A DNA stretch of 54,568 bases from DASPKX01 sp035627835 (GCA_035627835.1 DASPKX010000054.1:1-54568), one strand, 5' to 3'; counted from the stretch's first letter, positions 9,427 to 19,164 are shown. Notes: a model not told the origin generated them from the letters alone. Made by a program: numbers and translations.

Positions 9427-12400
9427 TGAAGTTTTTTGCCTTACTATTCTGTCTCGTCTCTTTTGCTTTTGGCGCGCGCGCCGCCACCGTCTCCGTCAAC
9501 AGTTCCGCGAATATCTTCGGCGCGGGCCATAGTTCGCCCCAAAGCCCCGGGGGCGGGCAGCCTGGAACTCTCCCTCCGGTCTTTAGCTTCCCTGCGGGGC
9601 CCGGCAAGGTCGTCACTTTCTCCAGCGTCACGGGCGCCGTGTCACTGAGCACAGGGGTCGCGCCCGGCGCGCCGGATGGCTACTTCTTCGCGCCGATGAA
9701 CATTGATTCCTTCGAGGGCATTTCCGGAATCAAGCACGCAGGGGCCGGATTTTTAGCAGGCGTCTTCTTGGGTCCGGATGAGCCTGCCAACCCAGCCCCA
9801 GCAAAGCTCGATTTCAGCACTGCGACGCCGAACACCAATTTCACCCGCCTTGCGCCATTGATCGCGCAAACTTTCTTTATCGGCGACGGGTTGACCGGCT
9901 CTGGCGCCGGAACTCTCCAATGCTTCGAGGTGCCCGCCACGGCCACACGTCTGTTCCTCGGCTTCACTGATGGCCCCGGCTACCAGGGTGACCCTGGCGA
10001 GTATCAGGACAACACTGGATCGTTCACCGCCACGTTCGACATTCAGCAGGAGCTGCTCTGCGCTCCCGATAAGATCGTTCCCTGCGGCGCTCTGTGGTCT
10101 TTCGATCCTCCAATAGCCACCAATTCGTGTTGCGGCCCCGCCCTTGTCGCGGAGGTCAGCACCGTCACCAACATCGTGAACCTCTGCGACGTTTTCGTCA
10201 CCCGCACATGGAGCGTTACGGATGACTGCGGCAACTCCAGACAATGCCAGCAACAGGTAACGCTTGCATGCACCTCGTCTATCGATCTGCAAGGAAACAA
10301 CCTGATCGTGCCCAATGGCGACACCACGCCCAGCGTGGCTGACCACACGTCATTCGGCGTTGTCCCGTTGAATGGCGGCGCTGTGACTCACGTGTTCACC
10401 ATCACCAACACCGGCAACACCCAAGTGACTGTCACGAGTGTGGCCTCCACAAATCCCGCTGAGTTCCAAATCGCTCCGCTGAGTTTGCCTGCAGTCATTC
10501 AGCCGGCAGGCACAATAACCTTTTCAGTAGTGTTCCAAGCCGCCGCCAGCGGGCTGCGAAGCGCGGCCATCAATGTTCAGAGTGATGCTTGCGTTAGCGA
10601 TTACACCTTTGCCGTTTCGGGCGAGGCGCAAGGCCCCTGTGTGCAGATGGAATGCGCTGCAGACAAGATTGTGCCATGCGGCGCCCTCTGGGAATTCGAC
10701 TCCCCAACCATTGTTTTAGGCGCGCAATGCGCTAGCCTTCCAATCACCTTCACAACTGTCACCAACAGCACATCTCCACTGGTCATGACACGCACCTGGA
10801 GCATCGGTGGGAATGCCGCCAGCCCTCCTGTGACCTGCAGCCAAACAGTCACCATTGCGCCTCAAATTGCATTCCTGCCAGTTACCATTCACTCCCCGAA
10901 AGTAAGCGCCTACACAAGCCCAGCCGGCCACGGGCATATCAACCTCAGCCTTGCCGATGGCGCTCCGGGGTCCGTCTATGGCAACGAGCTTTGGCTGGCC
11001 GCTTTTCCAAACTTGTTTCCCAACGCGAACAATGAATGGGCCTCGCCCGCGGAGAGCCCGCACATCGTCGGAGCATGGAACTTCTCGATAACCATTGATC
11101 TCACCTCTTACACGCGGCTGCCGGAACTTATCTTTGGGTTTTACAACATCCGCGACCAGGGAACCTACACCCTGCAGGCTTATGACAGCGCGGGTAACCT
11201 GATCAGCCCCCCGTTCGGGTGGAACCACATTGGCAATGACGATGACGCCCTGCATCCGAGCGCCAGCACACACCTCGTTTTGGATAACTCCACCGGCGTC
11301 TTCACCACCCAGTACTACCAGCCTGGCCAGCATAGTGACGCCATATTCTGGAATAACATTCCCGCCACCACCGCCAGAATTGTCATCACGGGCGCTTTGT
11401 TCCAAACGATGAACAATCAGGACGGCCTCGGTGTTTTCTTCGCCGAGCGTGTGCCGCCCTTCCAATGCCCTCCTAACAAGACCGTAACTCCCGGTCAGGC
11501 ATGGGAGTTTGACCCTCCATTAGTGAGCGGACCCCACACCAACCTGGGAGTCGCGGTCCTTGGAACGGCCACGAACAATCTCCCTTGCGCAACCGAACTT
11601 GTTCGCACCTGGCAGATTATAGACGCCTGCGGCAACACCTTTCTTTGCGCGCAAACCATCACCGTCCCAAATCAGCCTCTCCTGGAGTGCCCTCGCGATA
11701 TTCGAGTTACTTCCTGCACCAACGTCCCTGTGGCGTTTGCCGCAAACGCTGGACCGGGGGTGGTCGTTGCCTTTACCCCGCCCTCGAACACACACTTTGC
11801 ACCCGGCACGACCAATATTATCCAGGCCGTGGCAACGGACGAATGCGGGAATCGGACCACCTGCGAGTTCCGAGTCATCGTTGACTGTGAGGAGACGCCC
11901 TGTTTCCCGATCGCCTGTCCCCCGGATAAATGGGTTCAGTGCGGCGAAGCTTGGACCTTCGACAATCCAATTCCCACGCACGCTGGAATTGCTGTGCGGG
12001 TTGTAAGCACCGTTACGAACGGCGTCTGCCCTGTCGTCGTGACGCGCACCTGGGCCGCGCCTGATGGCTGCGGCGGCACCAACTTCTGCTCGCAAAGCGT
12101 CGCGATCGTGGACATCACTCCGCCAACCTTGGTGTGCGCCACTAACAAGACCGTTGTCTGTGGAACTCCATGGCAGTTCGATGAGCCTCGCGGCTTGGAC
12201 GCCTGCGGGACTGGCGATGTTAAACTCCGCGTTCTGACCACAACCACCAACGGAACCTGCCCAGTCATAATAACCAGGACGTGGGAAGCTGCGGATGCCT
12301 GCGGCAACATCGCGACCTGCTCCCAAGTCGTGAGTGTGGTGGATCGAACTCCCCCGGTCTTCGGTGCCGCGACCATAGAAGCGCTCGATCATCATCTCGA

Positions 12401-13325
12401 ACTGCACAACTACAACACTGTCGTCGGCGTTATTTCCAACAACGTCACTTTATCCCAGACCTTTACGGCGGGTGGCAGTGGCGTTCTTTCCAGCATAGAC
12501 CTCGCATTAGCTCGCGACGAAGGTGTTCTGCGACCACGCGGATTGCTCTTCGAGATCCGATCCACCAAAGACGGACTGCCGGTTGCGGGTGAACCGCTCG
12601 CCACAGCAACCATCCCCGCAGGCACGATTGCGACCCAGCCCTCGTCGGTTCAGATTCGATTCTCAGCCGAAGTAGAGGTCGAAGAAGGGCTAGTATTCGC
12701 CCTGGTGGTGAAGCTGGCCGAAGGGGCAGGGGAAGGAGTCTATAAGTGGTTCGGCCTTCCGCGCGATGCTTATCCAGGCGGGGAACTGCTCACCCGAACA
12801 GCCCTCGGTTGGGGACGCCTTGGAGGCCTGCATCTGGACGCGGCCTTCGCCATCCGTTTGCGCCCGCGCATCTGCGGACAGGTTCGTTATGTGAAGTGCG
12901 GCGCCAAATGGAGCTTCCCCGCTATGCCACCCGTGACCGATGCCTGCTGCGGAACCAATGTCACCGTCTCGGTGAACACCATCACCAATGGCGTCTGCCC
13001 GCAAACCATCACCCGCACGTGGACGGCAACTGACTGCTGCGGCAACACCAGCGCCTGCACCTACACCATTATCGCTCGCAACACCAAGCCCGTGGTCTTA
13101 ACTGGAGCGGTGATCCTCAACGGCAGACTGAACTTCTCCGTGGACACCGATTTTGGGGAAAAGTACGTCATAGAACAGAAGCCACGGCTTACTGAGGCCG
13201 GTTGGGAAACGACAACCTCCTTTGAAGGCGACGGCACCATCAAAAACCTCTCCGTCCAAATAGACTCCGACCTAAGCCGCTACTTCAGGGTAAGAACACG
13301 GGATGACTCAGAGCCGCCACAGTGA
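9426..13325 (+). CDS. Large exported cysteine-rich repeat protein (HYR-like)
   Basis: Predicted secreted or surface protein of 1,299 residues; function unknown. ATG at 9426 gives a clean signal peptide MKFFALLFCLVSFAFGARA. Six related modules follow the pattern CxxDKxVxCGxxWxFD...TRTW...DxCGNxxxCxQxV (for example near 10060, 10660, 11465, 11920, 12140 and 12890), with some cysteines lost in modules two and three. One HYR-type module (near 11690, CPRDIRV...) and one choice-of-anchor-D or ASH-like module (near 10290-10620, VFTITNTGNTQVTVTSV) are mixed in. The final part before the stop, VIEQKPRL..GWETTTSFEGDG..RYFRVR, resembles domains common at the ends of verrucomicrobial exported proteins. 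The many paired cysteines suggest a disulphide-stabilised chain outside the cytoplasm. It lies downstream of the sigma/kinase pair. Confidence 0.8.
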   Translation: MKFFALLFCLVSFAFGARAATVSVNSSANIFGAGHSSPQSPGGGQPGTLPPVFSFPAGPGKVVTFSSVTGAVSLSTGVAPGAPDGYFFAPMNIDSFEGISGIKHAGAGFLAGVFLGPDEPANPAPAKLDFSTATPNTNFTRLAPLIAQTFFIGDGLTGSGAGTLQCFEVPATATRLFLGFTDGPGYQGDPGEYQDNTGSFTATFDIQQELLCAPDKIVPCGALWSFDPPIATNSCCGPALVAEVSTVTNIVNLCDVFVTRTWSVTDDCGNSRQCQQQVTLACTSSIDLQGNNLIVPNGDTTPSVADHTSFGVVPLNGGAVTHVFTITNTGNTQVTVTSVASTNPAEFQIAPLSLPAVIQPAGTITFSVVFQAAASGLRSAAINVQSDACVSDYTFAVSGEAQGPCVQMECAADKIVPCGALWEFDSPTIVLGAQCASLPITFTTVTNSTSPLVMTRTWSIGGNAASPPVTCSQTVTIAPQIAFLPVTIHSPKVSAYTSPAGHGHINLSLADGAPGSVYGNELWLAAFPNLFPNANNEWASPAESPHIVGAWNFSITIDLTSYTRLPELIFGFYNIRDQGTYTLQAYDSAGNLISPPFGWNHIGNDDDALHPSASTHLVLDNSTGVFTTQYYQPGQHSDAIFWNNIPATTARIVITGALFQTMNNQDGLGVFFAERVPPFQCPPNKTVTPGQAWEFDPPLVSGPHTNLGVAVLGTATNNLPCATELVRTWQIIDACGNTFLCAQTITVPNQPLLECPRDIRVTSCTNVPVAFAANAGPGVVVAFTPPSNTHFAPGTTNIIQAVATDECGNRTTCEFRVIVDCEETPCFPIACPPDKWVQCGEAWTFDNPIPTHAGIAVRVVSTVTNGVCPVVVTRTWAAPDGCGGTNFCSQSVAIVDITPPTLVCATNKTVVCGTPWQFDEPRGLDACGTGDVKLRVLTTTTNGTCPVIITRTWEAADACGNIATCSQVVSVVDRTPPVFGAATIEALDHHLELHNYNTVVGVISNNVTLSQTFTAGGSGVLSSIDLALARDEGVLRPRGLLFEIRSTKDGLPVAGEPLATATIPAGTIATQPSSVQIRFSAEVEVEEGLVFALVVKLAEGAGEGVYKWFGLPRDAYPGGELLTRTALGWGRLGGLHLDAAFAIRLRPRICGQVRYVKCGAKWSFPAMPPVTDACCGTNVTVSVNTITNGVCPQTITRTWTATDCCGNTSACTYTIIARNTKPVVLTGAVILNGRLNFSVDTDFGEKYVIEQKPRLTEAGWETTTSFEGDGTIKNLSVQIDSDLSRYFRVRTRDDSEPPQ

Positions 13326-13340
13326 AGGAGGCTGGGCAAG

Positions 13341-13368
13341 AAAACGGCGGGACTCTGCAGTCCCGCCG
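13341..13368 (-). terminator. Hairpin terminator of the minus-strand gene, possibly bidirectional
   Basis: A perfect 10-bp inverted repeat, CGGCGGGACT (13345-13354) and AGTCCCGCCG (13359-13368), with a four-base loop. Read on the minus strand it is followed by TTTTCTTG, fitting termination of the gene that ends at 13521. On the plus strand there is no T-run, but it lies 19 nt after the upstream gene. Confidence 0.7.
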
Positions 13369-13520
13369 AACCCAAACAACCAAACTAACCTCATGCTACC
13401 CCGAGGCAGCGTTGAAGTGGCGGACGACCCGCCGTTCATTTTCGAACAAACCAGCAACTAACACTAATATAGACGCAGCCGCTGGTCCCTTGTTCAAAGA
13501 AAATGAGCTGGCTGTTTTTG

Positions 13521-16500
13521 CTATTTCAAGGAGCTGAGGTACTCCACGAGATCGACGAATTCCTCGGGGGACATGCCGGCCCCCAAACCCTCTGGCATGT
13601 TCGAGACCTTTGTTACTTGCCGACTCGCCACCTGATTCTTTGGTATCCGCTGGCTGTTGCCCGCGCCGACCAGGATCGTCAGGTGTTCATTAGTGTCCTC
13701 CGTCACGAGGCCGCTGATCTCATCGCCACCCTTCGTGGTGACGTTCACGCTGAGATATTTAGGGTCAACCTTCTCGTTCGGGTAAAGGATCGACTCGATA
13801 ATATCCACACGGCTCATTCGTGAGCCGACCTTGCTCAAGTCAGGGCCATATTCGGAGCCTGTCGAGCCGATCTTATGGCACGAAATGCAGACGCGATCGA
13901 AGAGATCCTTCCCTGGCTGGGTTTTGCCTTTGACGCCCGCCAGCGAGGTCATCGATTTTTTGCGCTCCTCTTCTCCCATCTCCGGGAAGCTGATGAGTTG
14001 CCGGAGGGCGCGTTGGGCCGCGCCGAGTTCCGGGCGCCCACTCTGGTACGCTTTCAGGTAATCAAGCCCCTCGGGCGATTTCTTGCCCAGGTCCCCAGCG
14101 GCCAGCGCGTCCTTCCAGAGGGGGCGCAGCGCGCCGAAGGCATGCTGCAGGGTGTAGTCGAGCCAGTAGTCGATAGGCTGCGCTGCGATTTCCAGCAACA
14201 ACTCCACAGACTCGGAGGTTTCAATAAAGCTTAACGCGCGCACAACTTCGAGCCGGACCCGAGGATGCGGATCTTTCGCAAGCGGCTTCAGCAGCCCGAG
14301 GGCGTTTGGAATATGCTGCCACTCTTCGGCCAGCGTATGCACACCAGCAGCGCGAGCCTGGTATGTTTTCGCGGCAAGAACCCGCTTTAAGAGCGCTGGA
14401 TCCACAGCATGGAAACCTTGCTGCACCCACATGGCTTCGCAGAGCTGCTTGTCGTCCGCATTGTCTCCGGCCCATTTAGAGACGGCTGCAAGGACTTCCG
14501 CTTTTGGGCGGCTCCATAGCTCGCGGCGCGCGCGGTAACGGACGCGGTGCTCATACTCGTTGAGTTGGTTTAACAGCTCATTGACCGGCTTCCCTGCCTG
14601 GATGATCGGCTCATTCAAGGGGCGGCCCTTGGCTGTGAGGCGATACAACCGCCCGCGCACATGGTCACGGTTAGGATCGCGTTGCGAATACTGCATGTGG
14701 CCAATCAGCGGGTTGTGCCAATCGCCGAACCAGAGCGCGCCATCAGGCCCGATCAATGGGTCCACAGGGCGGAAGTTGCGATCTGTGGACTTGAGCAGGT
14801 CATTCGTTCGCTTGCCCCCGAAGCCAGCTCCGTCGTCCCAAACATTGAAGCGAGTGATGCCATTCATGTTGATAACGCACGCATAAACGAATTGCCCTTG
14901 CACGTTGTCTGGAAAGTGGCGGCTGTAGAGAAACTCACTGCCGATGACCGGCCGCATGCCTTCGTTGTTGAAGATCGGATTCAAGCCTTTGCGATCCACC
15001 TTCTGAGAAGTGGAAAGCGGGCTGTCCCAATGCTGCTGCGCTGTTGTCCCGTCACCGACGATGCCCTGTCCCCAGGGATCAAACAGGTAGCACCACGGAT
15101 TGCCGTAGCCGGGGGTGATGAAATGGGAGATGCGCAGGGTCAGCGGATCAAGTTTGTAGGCTCCAGGAGTGTTCTTGTTGCGGAATGGCCCATAGGGCGT
15201 TTCCACAGCCGTGGACATGGAGACACCCTCCAACATATGGATCACGCCACCATGCGAAAGCTCCCATGCGCCGACCGTATGGTGCGTGTCGTCGGTCGCC
15301 CAGCCATCCCACAACTCTGTGACCTGGTCCGCTTTGTCATCACCATCAGTGTCCTTGAGGAAGATAATGCGCGGTTGGTCCACAACGAGAACGCCGCCAT
15401 TCCAAAACTCGAAGCCGGTTGGGCAATGCAGTTTGTCGTAGAAGACAGTCGATTTGTCCGCTTTGCCGTCACGATTCGTGTCCTCGAAGATCACCAGCTT
15501 GTCATTGGGCTTTGGATCGCCCGGGCGCCATTGAGGATAGCTTGGCATTGTTGACACCCACAGGCGGCCTTTGTTGTCGAAGTTCAGCTGCACCGGTTTG
15601 GCCAGCTCAGGGAACTTCTCCTCCGCCGCGAACAGGCTGACTTCGAAGCCTTCAGCAGCGGTCATCTCTTTCAGACCCTCTTCACCGGTGAGGTAACGAA
15701 GTTCCTTCGGTTCAGAATACGCTTGGCGTGGCTCGCCAAAGCGCGTTTTCGGCACGATAAGCTCTCCGGTTGTGCTGTCATCCGGCTCGTCAGAGACCGC
15801 CTTGCCCTTCGCCAGATCCCACACGCGGCGGTCGCGCAGCGCAGCCATGCCGCGGATTTTCTTGTACTCACGAGGGAAAGTTTCCGTGTCCCAGGTGCGG
15901 CGTCCGCCGTACACGTACCAGCCGTTCAGCATTCGGTAGTCCTGTTGATGGACCCAGCTTTTGTCCTTGATCGCCTCGCGCATCCGTTTCCCGGCAGGGC
16001 TGTCGAGAATGGCGGTGTTAGCTTGGCCGAAGAGCGCGCGCTCCAGGGTTGCGGCGACCAGCCGATCCCCAGCGTCATTTACGTGAATGCCATTGACCGT
16101 GTACTGCGCGCCAGGCTCCTTGCTAAAAGCCTCCAGCGACGGGGTGAAAACGTCCACAAACGGAAGTCCCCGTCTCGCCGCGACTTCTTTCACTGCCGCA
16201 GTGTAAGCCTTGAGGTGGATGTTTTCCTGTGAGCCATTGGGCTGAAGTGGGTTGCCCGTGTTTTCGAATGCAATGGGAGAAACGAGCACGAATTGGGGGC
16301 GTTTGCCATCCTTTGCAAACTTCTTCGTTGTGTCGTCCAGCCACTTTTCGTAATCGGCCTTGAACTTGTCGATGCCGCTCGGGCCCGCGAAAGATTCATT
16401 GAAGCCGAAGAAGCAGAGAAACGTCTCGGGTCCGAACACCTGGAGAGGATCGTCGATCTTGGTGTAATCGTTGGGCCGCTGCTGAACGCCGACTTCGTCC

Positions 16501-16736
16501 GCTGGCCAGGCAAAGTTCCGCACCACCAGCTCCAGGTGGGGAAAGCGGCTGTGCAGTAAAGTTTCAAAATTGCCGAACAGGGTCATGCGCTCGGCCAGTG
16601 AATTTCCCACGATAGCCACGCGCTCAGTGGTGCGAGGGCTCCACGAGGCATCCGCAGCCGACAGGGCAGGGGACAGGAGGAGGAACGATGCTGCCAGTGA
16701 GGAGAGCGCAGCTCGAAACAGGGGGCGAGAATTCAT
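13521..16736 (-). CDS. SGNH hydrolase / PVC-type dehydrogenase / cytochrome c fusion
   Basis: Exported multi-domain protein of 1,071 residues. A signal peptide (SLAASFLLLSPALSA) precedes a SGNH/GDSL esterase-like domain with GNSL and the catalytic-His block NGIHVNDAGD (about residues 40-240). A beta-propeller dehydrogenase domain of the PVC membrane-bound type follows (about 340-720, PSYPQWRPGDPKPNDKL, TDGDDKADQVTELWDGW), then HEAT-like helical repeats. A cytochrome c domain has the haem site CISCH at about 950-954 and the downstream YGPDLSKVGSRM and LYPNEKVDPKY motifs. The ATG at 16736 is preferred to an upstream GTG because it opens the signal peptide. Such fusions are typical of Verrucomicrobia and Planctomycetes; the substrate, perhaps an acetylated or sulfated sugar, is unknown. 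Confidence 0.87.
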   Translation of the reverse strand: MNSRPLFRAALSSLAASFLLLSPALSAADASWSPRTTERVAIVGNSLAERMTLFGNFETLLHSRFPHLELVVRNFAWPADEVGVQQRPNDYTKIDDPLQVFGPETFLCFFGFNESFAGPSGIDKFKADYEKWLDDTTKKFAKDGKRPQFVLVSPIAFENTGNPLQPNGSQENIHLKAYTAAVKEVAARRGLPFVDVFTPSLEAFSKEPGAQYTVNGIHVNDAGDRLVAATLERALFGQANTAILDSPAGKRMREAIKDKSWVHQQDYRMLNGWYVYGGRRTWDTETFPREYKKIRGMAALRDRRVWDLAKGKAVSDEPDDSTTGELIVPKTRFGEPRQAYSEPKELRYLTGEEGLKEMTAAEGFEVSLFAAEEKFPELAKPVQLNFDNKGRLWVSTMPSYPQWRPGDPKPNDKLVIFEDTNRDGKADKSTVFYDKLHCPTGFEFWNGGVLVVDQPRIIFLKDTDGDDKADQVTELWDGWATDDTHHTVGAWELSHGGVIHMLEGVSMSTAVETPYGPFRNKNTPGAYKLDPLTLRISHFITPGYGNPWCYLFDPWGQGIVGDGTTAQQHWDSPLSTSQKVDRKGLNPIFNNEGMRPVIGSEFLYSRHFPDNVQGQFVYACVINMNGITRFNVWDDGAGFGGKRTNDLLKSTDRNFRPVDPLIGPDGALWFGDWHNPLIGHMQYSQRDPNRDHVRGRLYRLTAKGRPLNEPIIQAGKPVNELLNQLNEYEHRVRYRARRELWSRPKAEVLAAVSKWAGDNADDKQLCEAMWVQQGFHAVDPALLKRVLAAKTYQARAAGVHTLAEEWQHIPNALGLLKPLAKDPHPRVRLEVVRALSFIETSESVELLLEIAAQPIDYWLDYTLQHAFGALRPLWKDALAAGDLGKKSPEGLDYLKAYQSGRPELGAAQRALRQLISFPEMGEEERKKSMTSLAGVKGKTQPGKDLFDRVCISCHKIGSTGSEYGPDLSKVGSRMSRVDIIESILYPNEKVDPKYLSVNVTTKGGDEISGLVTEDTNEHLTILVGAGNSQRIPKNQVASRQVTKVSNMPEGLGAGMSPEEFVDLVEYLSSLK

Positions 16737-17002
16737 GGGGTGTAATGTGTTCCACACCCCGAGCGATGGTCAAGAAAGCTTAGAAGCCGTCTCACAAATA
16801 CCCAAGTAGCGTCTTGCGGGTCTTTTGGCGGATTCTTCGTTGCTCGTCGGTCCGCAGATCCATGCGGATATGGTCTTCGTCGCGCCTCGCCTCCGACCAA
16901 AATCCCTCGCAATCCACTTGCTGGTTATTTATGAGGCGGCTTCTGGTGTCATGGTTGCCTTTCGCAATTGCGGATTAGCCCCCCCTCCGTTAAACCACTC
17001 GC

Positions 17003-18070
17003 ATGCGATTTATTGGCAGCGTTTTCGAAAAGCTGCAGCGCCATCCTAAGCGCATTGTTTTTCCGGAGGGAACCGAGCCGCGCGTCCTGCAAGCTGCTCG
17101 CCAGTTCTACTCGTTGCGCCTGGGCGCCCCCATTCTTTTGGGAGATCGCACCAAGATCAAAGCCGCGGCCGAACGCCTGAACGTCTCGCTGGAAGGCATC
17201 CGCATTATCAATCCTGACCTCAGCGAAGAGCTGGAGAATTTCGCCAAACGGTACGAACTTCTCCGCCGCGTAAAAGGCGTCAAAGAAACCGAGGCGATGG
17301 AAACCATGCGTAAGCCGAACTATTTCGGCGCGATGATGGTTGCCATGAACCAGGCCGACGGCCTGGTCTCCGGCGCGAGCGAGGTCTCTGGCGGGGTGCT
17401 CCGCCCGTTATTCCAGATCATTAAAGTTGCCCCGCAAGCGACCACAGCCTCGAGTTGCATGATCATGGAGGTGGATGACACCCGCTTCGGCGAGGGTGGG
17501 GTGATCTTCATGGCTGACTGCGGTGTCATTCCGGAACCGACCGTTGAGCAACTGGCGGATATCGGCGTTTCAACCGCGGAACTCGCGCGATTGTTGATGG
17601 GGATCCGTCCTCGCGTCGCGTTCCTTTCCTATTCGACCAAAGGAAGCGCAACCCATTCTTCGATCATGAAGGTTCAGGCGGCGATGGCCCTTGCTCGGCA
17701 GAAAGCCGAGCAGAAGATGCTGGACGCGGATTTTGATGGGGAGCTTCAGGTCGATGCCGCTCTTGTTCCGTCGATCGCTGAACGGAAGCTCCCGGACAGC
17801 AAGGTCGCGGGCCGCGCCAATGTTTTGATCTTCCCTGACCTGAATTCAGGCAACATCGCGCACAAGCTCGTGCAGCATGTCGCGCGCGCCAATGCCTATG
17901 GCCAAATCCTGCTTGGCCTGGATAAACCTGCCGCCGAACTCTCGCGTGGGTCCAATGCGCATGACGTGCTCGGCGTCGCAGCGATTATTGGTTTGCAATC
18001 CATCGCTTACCGCACGCTCTACCCGGATCGTTCAGACGTTCTCCTGGAAATCCTGAAAAACCATCAATGA
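17003..18070 (+). CDS. pta: Phosphate acetyltransferase (catalytic domain only)
   Basis: Interconverts acetyl-CoA and acetyl phosphate in overflow or acetate metabolism in the cytoplasm. The 355 residues correspond to the PTA_PTB catalytic domain alone: RIVFPEGTEPRVLQAA at the start, GLVSGASEVSGGVLRP, FMADCGVIPEPT, FLSYSTKGSATHSS and NVLIFPDLNSGNIAHK. The last codons overlap the next gene by ATGA (18067-18070), so the two are translationally coupled. The partner gene carries the P-loop and DRTGG domains that in long Pta enzymes precede this domain in one chain. No ackA is in view. Confidence 0.93.
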   Translation: MRFIGSVFEKLQRHPKRIVFPEGTEPRVLQAARQFYSLRLGAPILLGDRTKIKAAAERLNVSLEGIRIINPDLSEELENFAKRYELLRRVKGVKETEAMETMRKPNYFGAMMVAMNQADGLVSGASEVSGGVLRPLFQIIKVAPQATTASSCMIMEVDDTRFGEGGVIFMADCGVIPEPTVEQLADIGVSTAELARLLMGIRPRVAFLSYSTKGSATHSSIMKVQAAMALARQKAEQKMLDADFDGELQVDAALVPSIAERKLPDSKVAGRANVLIFPDLNSGNIAHKLVQHVARANAYGQILLGLDKPAAELSRGSNAHDVLGVAAIIGLQSIAYRTLYPDRSDVLLEILKNHQ

Positions 18071-19164
18071 ACGGCGAAACACCCCGGGTGTTCATTGCCG
18101 CCACCCGCCAGAACGACGGCAAAACCACGACCTCCCTCGGGCTGCTCGCGGCTCTTCAGCAGTTCCATCCGCGCATTGGCTACATAAAGCCAGTTGGGCA
18201 GCGCTTCGTTGAAATCGCCGAGCAGAAGATTGATGAAGACACCGTCCTTATGGACCAGGTCTACAAGTTGAACTGCCCGCTGGTGGACATGAGCCCCATT
18301 CCCATCGAGCCCGACTTCACCCGCAAATATTTGCAGGCGGCCAACTACGACACGCTCGTTCGGAAAATCCAGAAAGCTTTCGACCGAGTCGCATGGGAAA
18401 AGGACTTCGTCCTCTGCGAGGGCTCCGGCCACGCGGGCGTCGGCTCGGTTTTCGATCTCTCCAATGCGCGTGTGGCTAAGATCCTTGGGTCCAAAGTGAT
18501 TATCGTCACCGGGGCCGGCATCGGCAAACCGATTGACGAGGTGGCGCTCAATCAAGCGCTTTTTGAAAAGGAAGGGGTGGAGATCATCGGGGTGATCATC
18601 AACAAGGTGCTGCCTGACAAGATCGACTCTATTCGTGACATCGTTTCCAAGGGGCTTAAGCGCAAAGGGCTGGAGCTTCTGGGCGTTCTTCCTCACCAAC
18701 CAATTCTCTCCAAGCCGACCGTCGGCCTCATTTGCGAGGAGTTAAACGCCGAACCGCTCAACAAATCGTGCAAGGCCACCAATCTGGTTCATAACGTGGT
18801 TGTGGGCGCCATGGGCGTTCATAATATGATGAACCACTTTCAAAAGGGGACGCTCGTCATCACTCCCGGTGATCGTGAGGACATCATCCTCGCCGCCGCT
18901 GCCAGCGTGAGCGGCTCGCGCCCGGGTGAAACCCTGGCGGGCATTGTTCTGACCGGCGACCTTCGGCCCAACCCCAACGTGCTCTCTGTCATTGAGGAAA
19001 TGCCGTTTCCGGTCCTCCTCGCTAAAGATGACAGCTACGCGGTCGCCTCGACCGTTCACGATGTCATCGTCAAAACGCGCCCGAGCGACACGGACAAAAT
19101 CGCACTTATCCGGGACATCATCGCGCGCCACGTGGACGTGAAGAAAATCCTCGCCTCGTTGTAA
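18067..19164 (+). CDS. P-loop/DRTGG protein, stand-alone N-terminal half of long Pta
   Basis: 365-residue cytoplasmic protein. Residues about 7-215 form a dethiobiotin-synthetase-like P-loop domain (VFIAATRQNDGKTTTSLGLL; LCEGSGHAGVGS; VIIVTGAGIGKPIDEV). Residues about 235-350 form a DRTGG domain (GTLVITPGDREDIILAAA, GIVLTGDLRPNPNVL). This is the domain order of the N-terminal part of long Pta enzymes such as that of E. coli, where it is regulatory, but here it is a separate gene placed after the catalytic one and overlapping it by 4 nt. A role in Pta regulation or stability is inferred. Confidence 0.85.
   Translation: MNGETPRVFIAATRQNDGKTTTSLGLLAALQQFHPRIGYIKPVGQRFVEIAEQKIDEDTVLMDQVYKLNCPLVDMSPIPIEPDFTRKYLQAANYDTLVRKIQKAFDRVAWEKDFVLCEGSGHAGVGSVFDLSNARVAKILGSKVIIVTGAGIGKPIDEVALNQALFEKEGVEIIGVIINKVLPDKIDSIRDIVSKGLKRKGLELLGVLPHQPILSKPTVGLICEELNAEPLNKSCKATNLVHNVVVGAMGVHNMMNHFQKGTLVITPGDREDIILAAAASVSGSRPGETLAGIVLTGDLRPNPNVLSVIEEMPFPVLLAKDDSYAVASTVHDVIVKTRPSDTDKIALIRDIIARHVDVKKILASL

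Noticed and set aside
11520..12407. Open frame of 295 codons on the minus strand
   Set aside because: Fully antisense to the cysteine-rich repeat protein, whose module pattern is clear; the frame has no family resemblance.
14661..15554. Open frame of 297 codons on the plus strand
   Set aside because: Antisense to the dehydrogenase domain of the minus-strand fusion protein, which has clear motifs.
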